Assembly: GCF_034928825.1 (NCBI RefSeq)
Contig: NZ_JAYFUL010000008.1
Coordinates: 112,276 to 176,275, forward strand
Direction: 5' to 3'
Length of the DNA: 64,000 bases
Origin: Arcicella aquatica
Lineage (GTDB): Bacteria > Bacteroidota > Bacteroidia > Cytophagales > Spirosomataceae
Positions 1 through 9,900 of the stretch are shown here, piece by piece. Position 1 is the first letter of the stretch, and each line of letters starts with the position of its first letter. Under the pieces are notes generated by a model. It did no database searches, was not told where the DNA came from, and saw only the letters and a list, made by a program, of their open reading frames with translations. The translations under genes and the position numbers were made by a program.

Positions 1-956
1 GCGAAGGCGTTGGCTTTAGTACTTATAAAGACCAAGTCGTTTTTGAGAAAAATGAAATCCTTTCGGGTGCAGGAACGCCTTATACCGTTTTTACACCCTA
101 TAGTCGTAAATGGAAAGAGAAGGTAAACACGTTTTATTTGAAGTCATATCCTACCGAGAAGTACTTTGATAATTTTCTTCAAACAAAGCCTTTTGAAATA
201 CCAACCTTAGCCATGATGGGATTTCAAGCAGCCAAGGCAAAATTTCCTAGTAAACAAGTGCGAGATGGTATTATTCGTAGCTATGCCGAGAACCGAGATT
301 TCCCCGCAATCGAAGGCACTTCTAAGTTATCTGTTCATCTACGGTTTGGTACAGTTAGCATCCGTGAATTAGCACGCAAAGCTCAATCGTTATCAGAAAC
401 ATGGCTGAATGAATTAATCTGGCGAGATTTTTATTTCAATATTCTTTATCACTTCCCTCATATTTCGCAAGGACAAGCTTTCAGGAAAGAGTATGACAAA
501 ATTATCTGGCGAAATAATAAAAAGGAATTTGAGCTTTGGTGTGAAGGCAAAACGGGCTATCCTATCGTAGATGCTGGTATGCGTGAATTAAATGCCACAG
601 GCTTCATGCACAACCGTGTTAGGATGATTGTAGCTTCTTTTCTGACCAAACATTTACTAATCGACTGGCGTTGGGGCGAGGCTTATTTTGCTAAAAAATT
701 ATTAGATTTTGATTTTGCAGCCAACAATGGCGGTTGGCAATGGGCATCAGGGAGCGGTTGCGATGCGGCACCCTACTTTAGGGTTTTCAATCCGTCGTTA
801 CAAACACAAAAGTTTGATAAGCAACTGGAATATATTAAAAAATGGGTGCCAGAATTAAATACTTTCGATTATCCAGCACCTATCGTCAATCATGACTTTG
901 CACGTAAACGGGTGTTGCCTGTCTATCAAATGGCTTTGAAGGGTTTTATAGACTAA
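1..956 (+). CDS. Deoxyribodipyrimidine photolyase/cryptochrome family, C-terminal part (5' end outside window)
   Basis: Light-dependent repair of UV pyrimidine dimers by a flavoprotein. The reading frame is open from base 3, so the gene starts before the window; an apparent TTG start at 138 is internal. Seen: a YSRKWKEK-like linker after the antenna-binding domain, then the FAD-binding helical domain with RDFPAIEGTSKLSVHLRFG, LIWRDFYFNILYHFP, GYPIVDAGMRELNATGFMHNR and the NNGGWQWASGSGCDAAPYFR region, all diagnostic of class I photolyases. The protein ends normally at a TAA, and a composite inverted repeat follows. Whether it repairs CPD or 6-4 lesions, or is a cryptochrome, cannot be decided from this part. 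Confidence 0.93.
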   Translation, partial: EGVGFSTYKDQVVFEKNEILSGAGTPYTVFTPYSRKWKEKVNTFYLKSYPTEKYFDNFLQTKPFEIPTLAMMGFQAAKAKFPSKQVRDGIIRSYAENRDFPAIEGTSKLSVHLRFGTVSIRELARKAQSLSETWLNELIWRDFYFNILYHFPHISQGQAFRKEYDKIIWRNNKKEFELWCEGKTGYPIVDAGMRELNATGFMHNRVRMIVASFLTKHLLIDWRWGEAYFAKKLLDFDFAANNGGWQWASGSGCDAAPYFRVFNPSLQTQKFDKQLEYIKKWVPELNTFDYPAPIVNHDFARKRVLPVYQMALKGFID

Positions 957-1371
957 AGACACAAGACTAAAGACTAAAGACACAAGACTTAAAGAAAGGT
1001 ATTAAAACTAAATCTTTTGTCTTACTTCTAGTGTCTTTTATCTTGTAGACTATAATCCCGAAGGGATGAAAGGATTATAGCAAATAATTAATTGGTATAA
1101 TCAGAACCCTGAAAGGGTGATACAATCGGGTGAAAATGTATAAGATTAAAAATTTATGTCACCCCTTCGGGGTTAGAATCTAGACATTTTTCATTTCATT
1201 TTCTATAATCCTTTCATCCCTTCGGGATTATAGAAAAGATTATAGAAAATAAATATCCCTAGCGAGGGACTTAAGTCCCTTGCTAGGGATAAGAATAAAA
1301 TTTAACAGCCATGCAAACACTTAAAATTCTTATGCCTTATATCTTGTGTCTTGCTTCTAGCGTCTTATAAT
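957..1371. repeat. Composite inverted-repeat intergenic region
   Basis: This stretch lies between the convergent photolyase and cdaA genes and holds nested inverted repeats. A 31-bp unit at 1050-1080 is present as an exact reverse complement at 1203-1233. Between them lie GAACCCTGAAAGGGTGA (about 1103) and CACCCCTTCGGGGTT (about 1158), small hairpins of the CCCGAAGGG type. Degenerate ACACAAGACTAAAGAC-type words occur at 957-990 and in related form near 1020-1050 and 1335-1370. A separate palindrome at 1254-1291 is listed on its own. No gene seen. Confidence 0.8.
1254..1291. repeat. Dispersed palindrome, copy 1 (38 bp)
   Basis: Near-perfect palindrome centred between 1272 and 1273, with centre GGGACTTAAGTCCC and arms TATCCCTAGCGA, one mismatch. 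It lies between convergent genes, so it may act as a two-way terminator. Related copies are at 12624, 13802, 32356, 43099 and 62119. Confidence 0.85.
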
Positions 1372-2157
1372 CTACTCCTTCAAAATATAATCCTTCAATT
1401 TTATTTCTAAATCCTGAATAGACATATTTCTAAAGATACCACCGTGATTCACGAATGATACTTCTGCTTTTTCTTCTGATACTACAATGATGGCGGCGTC
1501 AGTCTGTTCACTCATTCCAAAGGCAGCACGGTGTCTGAAACCTAAGGCTGGAGAAATTGTACCACTTTCAGAAACGGGCAGCATACAACGAGCCGCAGCG
1601 AGTCTGCCCCCTTTGATGATAACGGCACCATCATGCAAAGGACTGTTTTTATGGAAAATAGTCAATAATAATCTTTTTGATACTTCCGCATCCAATACAT
1701 CGCCCGACTCGATAAACTTTTTCAAATCGTCTTCTTTTTCAATCACAATCAAAGCTCCTGTATAATTCGTTGCCATAACTTTTACCGCATCGAGTATCGA
1801 CTGTAAAGTAGAGAAATTCTCTTTGGATACTTTCGGTGTGTAAAATCTTTTTAGCAAAGGATTTTCACGGAAAGAAGTAGAACGACCAAGCATCATCAAA
1901 AAGCGTCGGATTTCTTGTTGGAAAATAATCAATAGTGCCAACACACCCATATTCATGAACTGTCCTAAGATAGAAGACAGGAATTCCATTCCTAGTGCTT
2001 TAGACACCAAGTAAACACCATAAATAAGAATATAACCAAAGAAAATTTTGTTAGCAATACTTCCCTGAATCAGTTTATAAATCTGATACAGCATGTATGC
2101 TACCAATAAAATATCTAAAAAATCAATCCAATCAATCGTTAAAAAGCCTATGCGCAT
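1372..2157 (-). CDS. cdaA: Diadenylate cyclase CdaA
   Basis: Makes the second messenger cyclic di-AMP from two ATP at the inner membrane. The 261-residue length is normal for the family. Three hydrophobic segments (about residues 10-30, 37-55 and 66-82) precede the DisA_N cyclase domain, which carries the catalytic DGA motif (176-178, in LHDGAVII) and RHR (208-210, in GFRHRAAFG). The ATG start is followed directly by the first membrane segment. In many bacteria cdaA is followed by a YbbR-domain regulator; none is seen here. In Bacteroidota c-di-AMP is linked to osmotic and cell wall control, which fits the wall genes nearby, but that link is inference. Confidence 0.95.
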   Translation of the reverse strand: MRIGFLTIDWIDFLDILLVAYMLYQIYKLIQGSIANKIFFGYILIYGVYLVSKALGMEFLSSILGQFMNMGVLALLIIFQQEIRRFLMMLGRSTSFRENPLLKRFYTPKVSKENFSTLQSILDAVKVMATNYTGALIVIEKEDDLKKFIESGDVLDAEVSKRLLLTIFHKNSPLHDGAVIIKGGRLAAARCMLPVSESGTISPALGFRHRAAFGMSEQTDAAIIVVSEEKAEVSFVNHGGIFRNMSIQDLEIKLKDYILKE

Positions 2158-2309
2158 AAGATAATTTTTTGTTTTAAAAAGAGGTTGTAAATGTCATGCT
2201 ATATGGTGCTGACGATATTTAATAAACTAAAACTAGCATAATATAACATTATATTACTGATAATCAAACAGATAAATATGCCACTTTATCTTTATCGAAA
2301 AAATAATTA

Positions 2310-2975
2310 TCATTTCATACCCAACATGTGAGCACCATCGATACAAATTTCGGCATATTCAGCCTTTTTGGATGGCTCGCAAACACCCGGAAAATCGCCC
2401 TTACAGCCCAGCATATCCGTCATTACTTGAAAATGTAAATGAGGGGGCCAATCACCATTAATAGGAAAATCTCCAAAGAGGGCTATTTGTACACCTGCTT
2501 CAATATTTTTCCCTTCATAGAGGCCTTCAAGACATTCTTCATTCAAATGTCCGTACAAAGTATAAAAAGTTTTCCCTTCTAATTGATGTTCAAGAATGAT
2601 GGTCGGACCGTAATCTCCAAAACCTTTATTGTTTTGAAAGCTATGTACTTTACCGATTAGTGGAGCAAATACTGGTGTTCCTGCTGGAGCCCAAATGTCA
2701 ATACCCAAATGAATAGAGCGTCCTTCACCACTTTGCTGAAAATGTTCGCTTCTACGATAAATATAACGATTTTCGAGGTAACCACCAACGGCACATACAG
2801 CCTTTGTTTCCTTAATTTTTTCGGTAACGTACTCACTAAATAAAGCCGTATCAGACAAATTTAATTCCTCTAAATCAGCATTATTTTTTGTTAAATCAAT
2901 TTCATATATGGTATCCCTCTGAAAATCAAAAGGTACTACTGGATGAAATGTATATTTTTTTATGGTTGCTAACAT
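2310..2975 (-). CDS. M23-family (LytM-like) metallopeptidase
   Basis: Predicted zinc peptidase of the lysostaphin/LytM type that cuts peptide cross-links or stems in peptidoglycan. The zinc-binding set is visible: H89 and D93 (HLGID), H143 (YGHL) and the HLH motif at 179-181. The first 80 residues have no recognised domain, and there is no evident signal peptide or membrane anchor, which is unusual for a wall hydrolase and suggests a cytoplasmic role on released muropeptides or non-classical export. It lies beside the divergent muropeptide-recycling cluster. Some relatives carry this domain fused to a class III aminotransferase; here it stands alone. Confidence 0.85.
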   Translation of the reverse strand: MLATIKKYTFHPVVPFDFQRDTIYEIDLTKNNADLEELNLSDTALFSEYVTEKIKETKAVCAVGGYLENRYIYRRSEHFQQSGEGRSIHLGIDIWAPAGTPVFAPLIGKVHSFQNNKGFGDYGPTIILEHQLEGKTFYTLYGHLNEECLEGLYEGKNIEAGVQIALFGDFPINGDWPPHLHFQVMTDMLGCKGDFPGVCEPSKKAEYAEICIDGAHMLGMK

Positions 2976-3358
2976 AAGAATAGAGATAATTTGTGTACTG
3001 AGTTTAGAGATTCACTTCAAGATAAAATAAAAACACTTCCACAAAAATTATCGGTATTTTCAACCTAAATTTCTTGTAAAAGTGTGTCGTGAATAAAAAT
3101 TTATAAAAATATCAAATTTCTAATTCCTTCAAATTTACACTTTTTTAAGCAAAAAACAGGTCATTTTATTATTAAATTGCTCAAAAAGTTTATTTTTTTT
3201 ACAGTTTTTTGATAAAAATGGCATTTTTATCAAAAAAGACAAATTGATACATTGAGGTATTTTGTGAAGGAACCATTCTTCTTTGCTATTCAAAATATCA
3301 CTATAAAATCTGCCACTTTTTTACTAACTTGATATTTCAAAAAACCAATGTATCATCA
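2976..3358. other. AT-rich divergent intergenic region
   Basis: About 380 bases between the leftward M23 peptidase and the rightward epimerase. It is very AT-rich with A and T runs and a short inverted repeat, GATAAAAATGGC/GCATTTTTATC, near 3211-3231. It must hold promoters for both directions, but no exact TAnnTTTG box was found. Nothing else recognised. Confidence 0.5.
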
Positions 3359-4372
3359 ATGCAACTAATCCTTCACTCGTTTAATCTAAAACTCCGCCAT
3401 ACTTTTACCATCACCCACGAATCTCGGGATGTACAACCAACGCTCATCGTAGAACTTCGCGATGGCGAATTCAGTGGTTTTGGCGAGGCTACCGAAACGC
3501 CTTATTATGGTGTTACGATGGCTAAAATGTCGGCACAATTAGAAGGCGTTCGTTCAATCATTGAAAACTACGATTTACAAAGTCCCGAGCAATTTTGGAA
3601 TGATTTATATCCTCATCTAAAAGATGAACACCCTTTTGCATTATGTGCCTTAGATATTGCTGCTAACGACCTTTGGGCCAAGAAAAAAGGGCAACCTTTG
3701 TATAAACTGTGGGGATTGGATACGGCTAAAAATCCTATTACAGATTATACCATCGGAATTGATACCATTGAGAAAATGGTAGACAAAATGCAAGAAGTAC
3801 CTTTTCCGTTGTATAAAATAAAATTAGGAACTAAAGAGGACATCAAAATTATTCAAGAACTAAGAAAACATACTGATGCTGTTTTTAGGGTAGATGCCAA
3901 CACGGCGTGGACAGTTGAAGAAACCATTAAAAACTCGTTTGCCCTCAAAGATTTAGGCGTAGAATTTATAGAACAGCCCATGAAAGCCGACAACTGGGAA
4001 GGCATGAAGAAGGTATTTGCTGAATCTGCTTTGCCCATCATTGCCGACGAAAGTTGTATTGTGGAAGAAGACGTTGCCCGTTGCTTTGGGTTCTTTCATG
4101 GTGTAAATGTGAAATTGATGAAGTGCGGAGGCTTGACGCCTGCCCGTAGAATGATTGCACAGGCACATCAGCTAGGCTTGAAAGTAATGGTCGGTTGTAT
4201 GACCGAATCAAATGTAGGCTGTTCGGCTATTGCCCAATTATTGCCTTTATTAGATTATGTAGATATGGACGGCATTTTGTTGGTAGATGACCAAATCTCA
4301 ACAGGTGTCACTATCGACTACGGAAAAGTAATTTACGCACAAGAAAACGGAACTGGAGCGAATTTGGTTTAG
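3359..4372 (+). CDS. Dipeptide epimerase (L-Ala-D/L-Glu epimerase type)
   Basis: Enolase-superfamily enzyme expected to epimerise L-Ala-D-Glu released from murein so that it can be used for growth. Numbered from the chosen ATG at 3359, the residues of the dipeptide epimerase branch are seen: KxK (K153-x-K155 in YKIKLG), Mg ligands D179 (RVDAN), E205 (EQP) and D230 (ADES), and the opposing lysine K252 (VKLMKCGG). The frame extends ten codons further to a TTG at 3329, but the ATG gives the usual family N-terminus (MQLILHSFNL). The downstream PLP enzyme, serine hydrolase and NlpC/P60 peptidase support a murein recycling role. Exact dipeptide specificity is not provable here. Confidence 0.9.
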   Translation: MQLILHSFNLKLRHTFTITHESRDVQPTLIVELRDGEFSGFGEATETPYYGVTMAKMSAQLEGVRSIIENYDLQSPEQFWNDLYPHLKDEHPFALCALDIAANDLWAKKKGQPLYKLWGLDTAKNPITDYTIGIDTIEKMVDKMQEVPFPLYKIKLGTKEDIKIIQELRKHTDAVFRVDANTAWTVEETIKNSFALKDLGVEFIEQPMKADNWEGMKKVFAESALPIIADESCIVEEDVARCFGFFHGVNVKLMKCGGLTPARRMIAQAHQLGLKVMVGCMTESNVGCSAIAQLLPLLDYVDMDGILLVDDQISTGVTIDYGKVIYAQENGTGANLV

Positions 4373-4535
4373 GCTGGAAGTTGCTATAGGCTGTAAGCGA
4401 TAGGCTATAAGCGATGTTTTGTACCTCATTAAAATACGTTTACTCTAATGAGAACAAGTATGATAAAATTAACAACCTGAGGCATTAGGCAAAAAAGCTT
4501 ATAGCTTACAGCCTAATGCTTACAGCCTCAGAAAC
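4373..4535. repeat. Degenerate GCTTATAGC/GCTGTAAGC word repeat
   Basis: Between the epimerase and the PLP enzyme. Short words such as TAGGCTGTAAGCGATAGGC at the left (about 4391-4413) are matched by inverted forms GCTTATAGCTTACAGCC at the right (about 4497-4513), which lets the spacer fold back. Similar words recur near 21350-21390. Confidence 0.55.
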
Positions 4536-5564
4536 ATGAAATACCTTACTAATAAAATTCCCAGTAATACTTTAATAAGTGACGAGCAACGCTACCTTTG
4601 GTTTAGCGGCACTTCGTATTTGGGTATTACCCACCATCCTGTTTTTAAAGAGAATTTTATTAAAGCAGTTGACCAATATGGTACATCTTGGGGTAGTTCT
4701 AGGAATAATACTGTTCAATTAAGTATTTATGACAAGGCAGAAAAAGTATTGGCAGATTTTGCAAAAATGCCTTCAGCACTAACCGTTTCGTCGGGCATGT
4801 GGGCAGGGCAATTAGTCGTTAATTTCTTAAAAAGTAAAGGCAATACTTTCTTTTTTGCTCCCAAGACTCATCCAGCCTTGTGGAATGATTTTACACAATC
4901 TTCAACGGATACTTATCAAGTTTGGGCTAAGACTATTGCAGATACCATAAAAGATTCAGAAGGTGAAAACATCGTTATTTGTAGTGATTCTGTAGGTTCG
5001 CCTTATGTTGAATATTTTGATTTTGGATGGATTAAATCGCTTCCGATTGATAAAAACATTACTGTTGTGATAGATGCTTCACATAGTTTTGGGATAGATT
5101 TACCTGAGATTCATTCAGACAATGTTCGTTTAGTGATTACCTCCTCGCTTAACAAGGCGATGGGCATGACGGGAGGAGTGATTTTTTCTGATAATGATTT
5201 TATAGAACAAATTAGGTATTTCCCAATGTTTTCTGGAGCGTCGCCCATGATGCCCGCTCTGTTAGAAGCCTTTGTTACCTCTATCGATATTTTTGATGAA
5301 CAACGTAAAAAGCTATTAGAAAACATTGAATACTTCAATCATTTAATTAAGCCAGACCTTGGGATAGATTCTATCAAAAATTATCCAGCTTATTGCACGC
5401 ATCAGGCAGGGTTGCATGAATACCTCAAACAACATGGTATTATGACGGCTTGTTTTCCATATCCAACAGCTAATGATTTACCCGTTACCAGATTAGTAAT
5501 AAGCGCCTTGCATACCAAAGAGAATTTGGAATTATTGGCTAGGGTCTTGAATAGTTGGAAATAA
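4536..5564 (+). CDS. Fold-type I PLP-dependent enzyme (AONS/aminotransferase-like)
   Basis: Predicted pyridoxal-phosphate enzyme of the 8-amino-7-oxononanoate synthase/class I-II aminotransferase group. The core is intact: a GSSRNN substrate loop near 53-58, DASHSFG at 180-186 with the PLP-binding aspartate and histidine, and SSLNKAMG with the likely Schiff-base lysine K207. At 342 residues it is shorter than typical AONS (about 385), mainly at the N-terminus. No biotin genes are nearby; its place after a dipeptide epimerase in a murein-peptide cluster suggests a role on amino acids from wall peptides. The substrate is unknown. Confidence 0.8.
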   Translation: MKYLTNKIPSNTLISDEQRYLWFSGTSYLGITHHPVFKENFIKAVDQYGTSWGSSRNNTVQLSIYDKAEKVLADFAKMPSALTVSSGMWAGQLVVNFLKSKGNTFFFAPKTHPALWNDFTQSSTDTYQVWAKTIADTIKDSEGENIVICSDSVGSPYVEYFDFGWIKSLPIDKNITVVIDASHSFGIDLPEIHSDNVRLVITSSLNKAMGMTGGVIFSDNDFIEQIRYFPMFSGASPMMPALLEAFVTSIDIFDEQRKKLLENIEYFNHLIKPDLGIDSIKNYPAYCTHQAGLHEYLKQHGIMTACFPYPTANDLPVTRLVISALHTKENLELLARVLNSWK

Positions 5565-5614
5565 TTATTGATTCTCATATCACATTAATGGCAACTCACT
5601 AAATTAATAAGCTA

Positions 5615-6883
5615 ATGAAAAAACGATACAAATCTTTAAGCGTACAGCTTTTAACTATTCTCTTACTTGTGATTTCATCTTCTATTCAAGCACAGCAACT
5701 CAACACTGAATTACTTCCGAAATTATTAGCCACCAAGCCCGAGCAATTTAAGGAGATTGTTGACAATGCGGATAAATACCGCGTTCAGATTCTTTATACA
5801 CAGATTGATAGAGATAAAAAGAATCGTCCGACTTTCACTAGTTATGGTTTCAGAATCAATAACACGGAATACTTTTATCCAGCCAGTACCGTAAAGTTTC
5901 CTGCCAGTGTGATGGCTTTAGAGAAAATCAATCAACTAAATATCAAAAGACTCTCTAAAGAAACACCCATGTTTACAGGGGCTGAATACGAACGACACAC
6001 TCCTGTTACAAAAGATTCTACTGCTGAAAATGGTTTGCCCTCGGTAGCACATTATATTAAAAAGATATTGATGGTTTCCGACAATGATGCTTTCAACCGT
6101 CTATATGAATTCATGGGGCAAGAAGCTTTTAATGAAACGCTTCGTCAAAAAGGTTATCAGGATACCCGTATTTATCATCGATTACAGGTAGGAATGAATC
6201 TTGAGCAAAATCGTAGAACGAATCCTATCAAATTTATGGAGGACGGTAAAGTGCTGTATGAACAACCAATGGTCGTTTCTGAAAAAAGCTATTCTTCGCC
6301 TACGCCAATCACGATAGGCAAAGGATATATGCGGGGTGATTCGTTGGTTAAAGAACCTTTCGCCTTTACGGACAGGAATTTCTTTCCATTATTAGCACAA
6401 CAATCTATTCTAAAATCTGTACTTTTTCCTGAGGCAGTTTCTGCCAAACAACGTTTTCAATTGACAGATGCTGACTATCAATTCCTATATCAATATATGT
6501 CGCAAATGCCTAATGAAAGTACTTATCCGAAATACGAAGCTCCTGATTTTTACCCAGCCTATTGTAAATTTTTAATGTATGGAGGTAACAAAGATGCTGT
6601 GGTGAATCCTAACATTAGAATCTTCAACAAAGTAGGCGATGCTTATGGCTTTTTGTTGGACAATGCCTACATTGTAGATTTTTCAACAGGTGTAGAATTT
6701 ATGTTGACCACAGTATTGCTTTGTAATAAAGACGAGGTTTTCAACGATGACCACTACGATTATGAAACCATAGGATTCCCATTTATGAAAAATTTAGGAC
6801 AATTGATTTACAACTATGAACTAAGCCGTCCCCGTAAATTTAAGCCTGACTTAAGTAAGTTTAAGATGAGTTATGATAAGTAA
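5615..6883 (+). CDS. Secreted serine hydrolase, class A beta-lactamase-like fold
   Basis: A signal peptide (about 1-26, ending SSSIQAQ) is followed by a penicillin-recognising serine enzyme fold. Seen: STVK at 91-94 (SxxK, nucleophile S91), SDN at 155-157 (in MVSDNDAFN), and a KVG motif near residue 340 in place of KTG. At 422 residues it is longer than true class A beta-lactamases (about 290), and no Glu166-type omega loop was recognised. This fits the Beta-lactamase2 group of uncharacterised periplasmic hydrolases better than a resistance enzyme. The context (epimerase, NlpC/P60) points to wall peptide turnover. Confidence 0.82.
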   Translation: MKKRYKSLSVQLLTILLLVISSSIQAQQLNTELLPKLLATKPEQFKEIVDNADKYRVQILYTQIDRDKKNRPTFTSYGFRINNTEYFYPASTVKFPASVMALEKINQLNIKRLSKETPMFTGAEYERHTPVTKDSTAENGLPSVAHYIKKILMVSDNDAFNRLYEFMGQEAFNETLRQKGYQDTRIYHRLQVGMNLEQNRRTNPIKFMEDGKVLYEQPMVVSEKSYSSPTPITIGKGYMRGDSLVKEPFAFTDRNFFPLLAQQSILKSVLFPEAVSAKQRFQLTDADYQFLYQYMSQMPNESTYPKYEAPDFYPAYCKFLMYGGNKDAVVNPNIRIFNKVGDAYGFLLDNAYIVDFSTGVEFMLTTVLLCNKDEVFNDDHYDYETIGFPFMKNLGQLIYNYELSRPRKFKPDLSKFKMSYDK

Positions 6884-6889
6884 AAATAC

Positions 6890-6897
6890 TACCTTTG
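6890..6897 (+). promoter_or_regulatory. Candidate Bacteroidota -7 box
   Basis: TACCTTTG matches the Bacteroidota sigma-A -7 consensus TAnnTTTG and lies 50 bases before the ATG of the large T9SS protein. No clear -33 TTTG was seen at the expected distance, so this is a candidate only. Confidence 0.45.
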
Positions 6898-6947
6898 CCC
6901 TACACTAATTATTATCAATACACGTTCACATTTTCTCAAAACTTTTT

Positions 6948-9900
6948 ATGAAAAAACTTATACTTACCACAGTTATTCTACTATCATTTATTACCCTTGT
7001 TCGAGCCCAAATAACTTTAATGCCTACTTTTAATTATGTTTGTAGAGGTGCAACCCTCGAACTACCCTTTACTTCCATTAGTAGTTTTCAGGCAGATAAT
7101 ACATTTAAGGTTCAAATTAAAGAATACTATTCAAATACTTGGACCGACCTTGTTACTACAGGTAATAGTAGTCCTTTAAAATTTACAATTCAATCCTCAT
7201 TTCCAGTTAATGAATACAGCAATTATTACATTAGAATTATTTCATCTAAGCCACAAATAATTAGTAATGAATATGCAATTAACAGAATATCAACAACTCC
7301 TATTGTTAATTTAGCTGGTATTATCGATCCTGTTATTAACCCCAATAGTCAGGCAGATTTATTAATAAACGGTGTTGGAACACTACCAATTAAAGTAGTA
7401 TTAGATGATAGTTCAAGTATTAATATAAGTTTTTTTGAATCGGGGAAAGGGTTTCCTATATATCCAACTACCTCCAAAGAATACAAGATAGCCTATGCTG
7501 AAAATGTTTGTGGAAGAGGTACTGCAAGTGGTAGTACCAAAGTAACAGTAAATGAAATTGGTTTGTTACTTTTATCTAATGTTGATAAAAAAACATGTAC
7601 GGGTGGAATATTAAAATTACCATATTCAACAAATAACAGTTTCAATCAAGACAATAAATTTAAAGTTATTTTAAAACAGGTTTCATCAGAAAAAAAAGAA
7701 TATGAGATTGATGCAACAGATAAAGGTGGATTTTTAGAAACCACTATTCCTGACTATATTACCACTGGCATGAATTATGAACTGAGGATTTCAAGTAGTA
7801 GTCCAAAAGCCACTTCCCCATCAACATTTTCAACAATTTTCATTGCCCCAACTCCTTCTGCAGAATTAACATCCTATTATTCTCCAGTCAACTTTGATGA
7901 AGATACTAGATTAAGCATTGCATTAAAAGGATTTGGCCCATGGAATATTACATTAAGTAATGGGACGTTTTTCCAAGATTTAAACACATATGCTTATGAC
8001 TATCCCATTTATACTCCTGACTTTAAACTTCAAAAAACTACAGATATCAAAATAGTATCTGCTGTAAGTGGCTGTGGTGTAGCTACGATTATTCCAAAAA
8101 CATTTACTATCACGGTTCTAAATAGTCAAGGCCTTAAGATTAACAATCTTAAAGAAAGCCCTAGCCTGTGTTCTGGAGAATCGTTTGAAGCCACTTATTC
8201 AACCTTTGGAGACTGGGGTAGTGACCAAGGGCTTTCCGCTTTTTTATCGGATGGACAGAATCAATTGTATGCTAAAATTGCTATTCCTGCTACATTTAAA
8301 GATGGGAAAATGAAAGTTACTATTCCTAATGATTTTTTCACTAAGACTTCATATAGTAACTTTTATTTAGGAATTATTTATAAAAATGAAAAAATAGCAT
8401 ATAGCCCTTTTCTTATTTCTATAAGTAGTATTCCTCAAGTAACATTTTATAATGAAAACGAAACTATTACTATTCCAAGTAGTGGCGAAGCTAACTTACC
8501 AATATTTATTAGAGGAGTGGGAAAAACAACAGTTATTTTGGATGATTCTACTTCACAAACTTTTTATCCTAATAGTATATACGGAAGTAAATTTTCTTTC
8601 CCTGTAAAAGTATTAGAAACTACTACTTTCAAAATAGCATCTTACAACAATTTATGTGGAAAGACTATTTCTACAGATAACAAGCTGATTACTATTAAAG
8701 TAATAGCTCCGCCTACAAATGCAATTTTATTAAAGAGAGCTCCAGAAAGAATTTGTGTAGGGACAAGTGCTAAAGTTTATTTCAATTTAACTGGTGTTTT
8801 CAATGCTGATAACGATTTCAAAGTAGAACTGCGTTCTAATGATGGAAAGAGTATATTTGTAGGAACGGCAAAATCATCTCCTATTGAAATTAAAATTCCA
8901 GAAAATATATTGATTGATATTTTTACCTCTTACTACATAAGAGTAGTTGCAACAAACCCTTCGTTAAGTAGCGAACAATCTAGAATTTATATTAATAAAA
9001 TGCCTTCAGCTACAATAACTACATCAGCTAATATTAGTAATGGTATAATAAGTAATAAGGAAATATTTTTCGATGTAAACAAATATGAAGGTTTAAGTAG
9101 TACTAATATTTTAACGTTTTCTGATGGTTCTGTCTACACAGGAACTAGTGGATTTCGTAAATCTTTTTCGGAAAGTACAACGTTCTCCTTAGTTTCTATC
9201 AAAAATGAATGTGGCATAAATACTGATACGAAGAACAATCTGACTATCAATGTTTTTCCTTTCATCACTAAACCCACTGAGAATATCACAATATTCGGAT
9301 GTACCGACAAACTTATTTCTTATCCATACTATATTGAAGGAAATATGAAAACTGGCACAACGTTTACACTGCAAATAGCTTCATCAAAAGATTCTATTTT
9401 TAGAGACATCGTCGTTAATACTTCTGATAACCCAATACAATTTAAACTTCCTTATATCTTAGAAGATGGTTCTTATTTTCTGAGGTTAGTAAGTAATACT
9501 ACTCCTAAATACTATTCCGTTTGGCAATTTTTTAATTTATACCCCCCTCCTGTTATTGAGTTATCTACTAATGACGGTTCAAACATCGCTACAAGTGATG
9601 GAGAAAGTGCTATAGATTTAATTTATAAATTAAAAAAGGGTATTGCTGGAAGCATTATTACTACTGATAATTATAATCAAACCTATATTGATACTTTTTA
9701 TCAAGATTTTGATAAAAATATTAAAAATCAAAAAGTCTACCCAACAAAAACAACTACTTATACTCTAAAGTCGGCAACTAATTTCATTTGTGGTTATGGA
9801 AAGGTTTCTGGAAGTGTAAAAATAACGGTTAGACCTTCTGTGAAACTAAATAGTTTAGATGCTTATACTATATGTCCAGAAAAAGATATTCTCCTCAATT

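Noticed and set aside
5615..6883. True class A beta-lactamase (resistance gene)
   Set aside because: SxxK and SDN are present, but the length is 422 residues, KTG is KVG, and no Glu166-type omega loop was found, so only a general serine hydrolase call is made.
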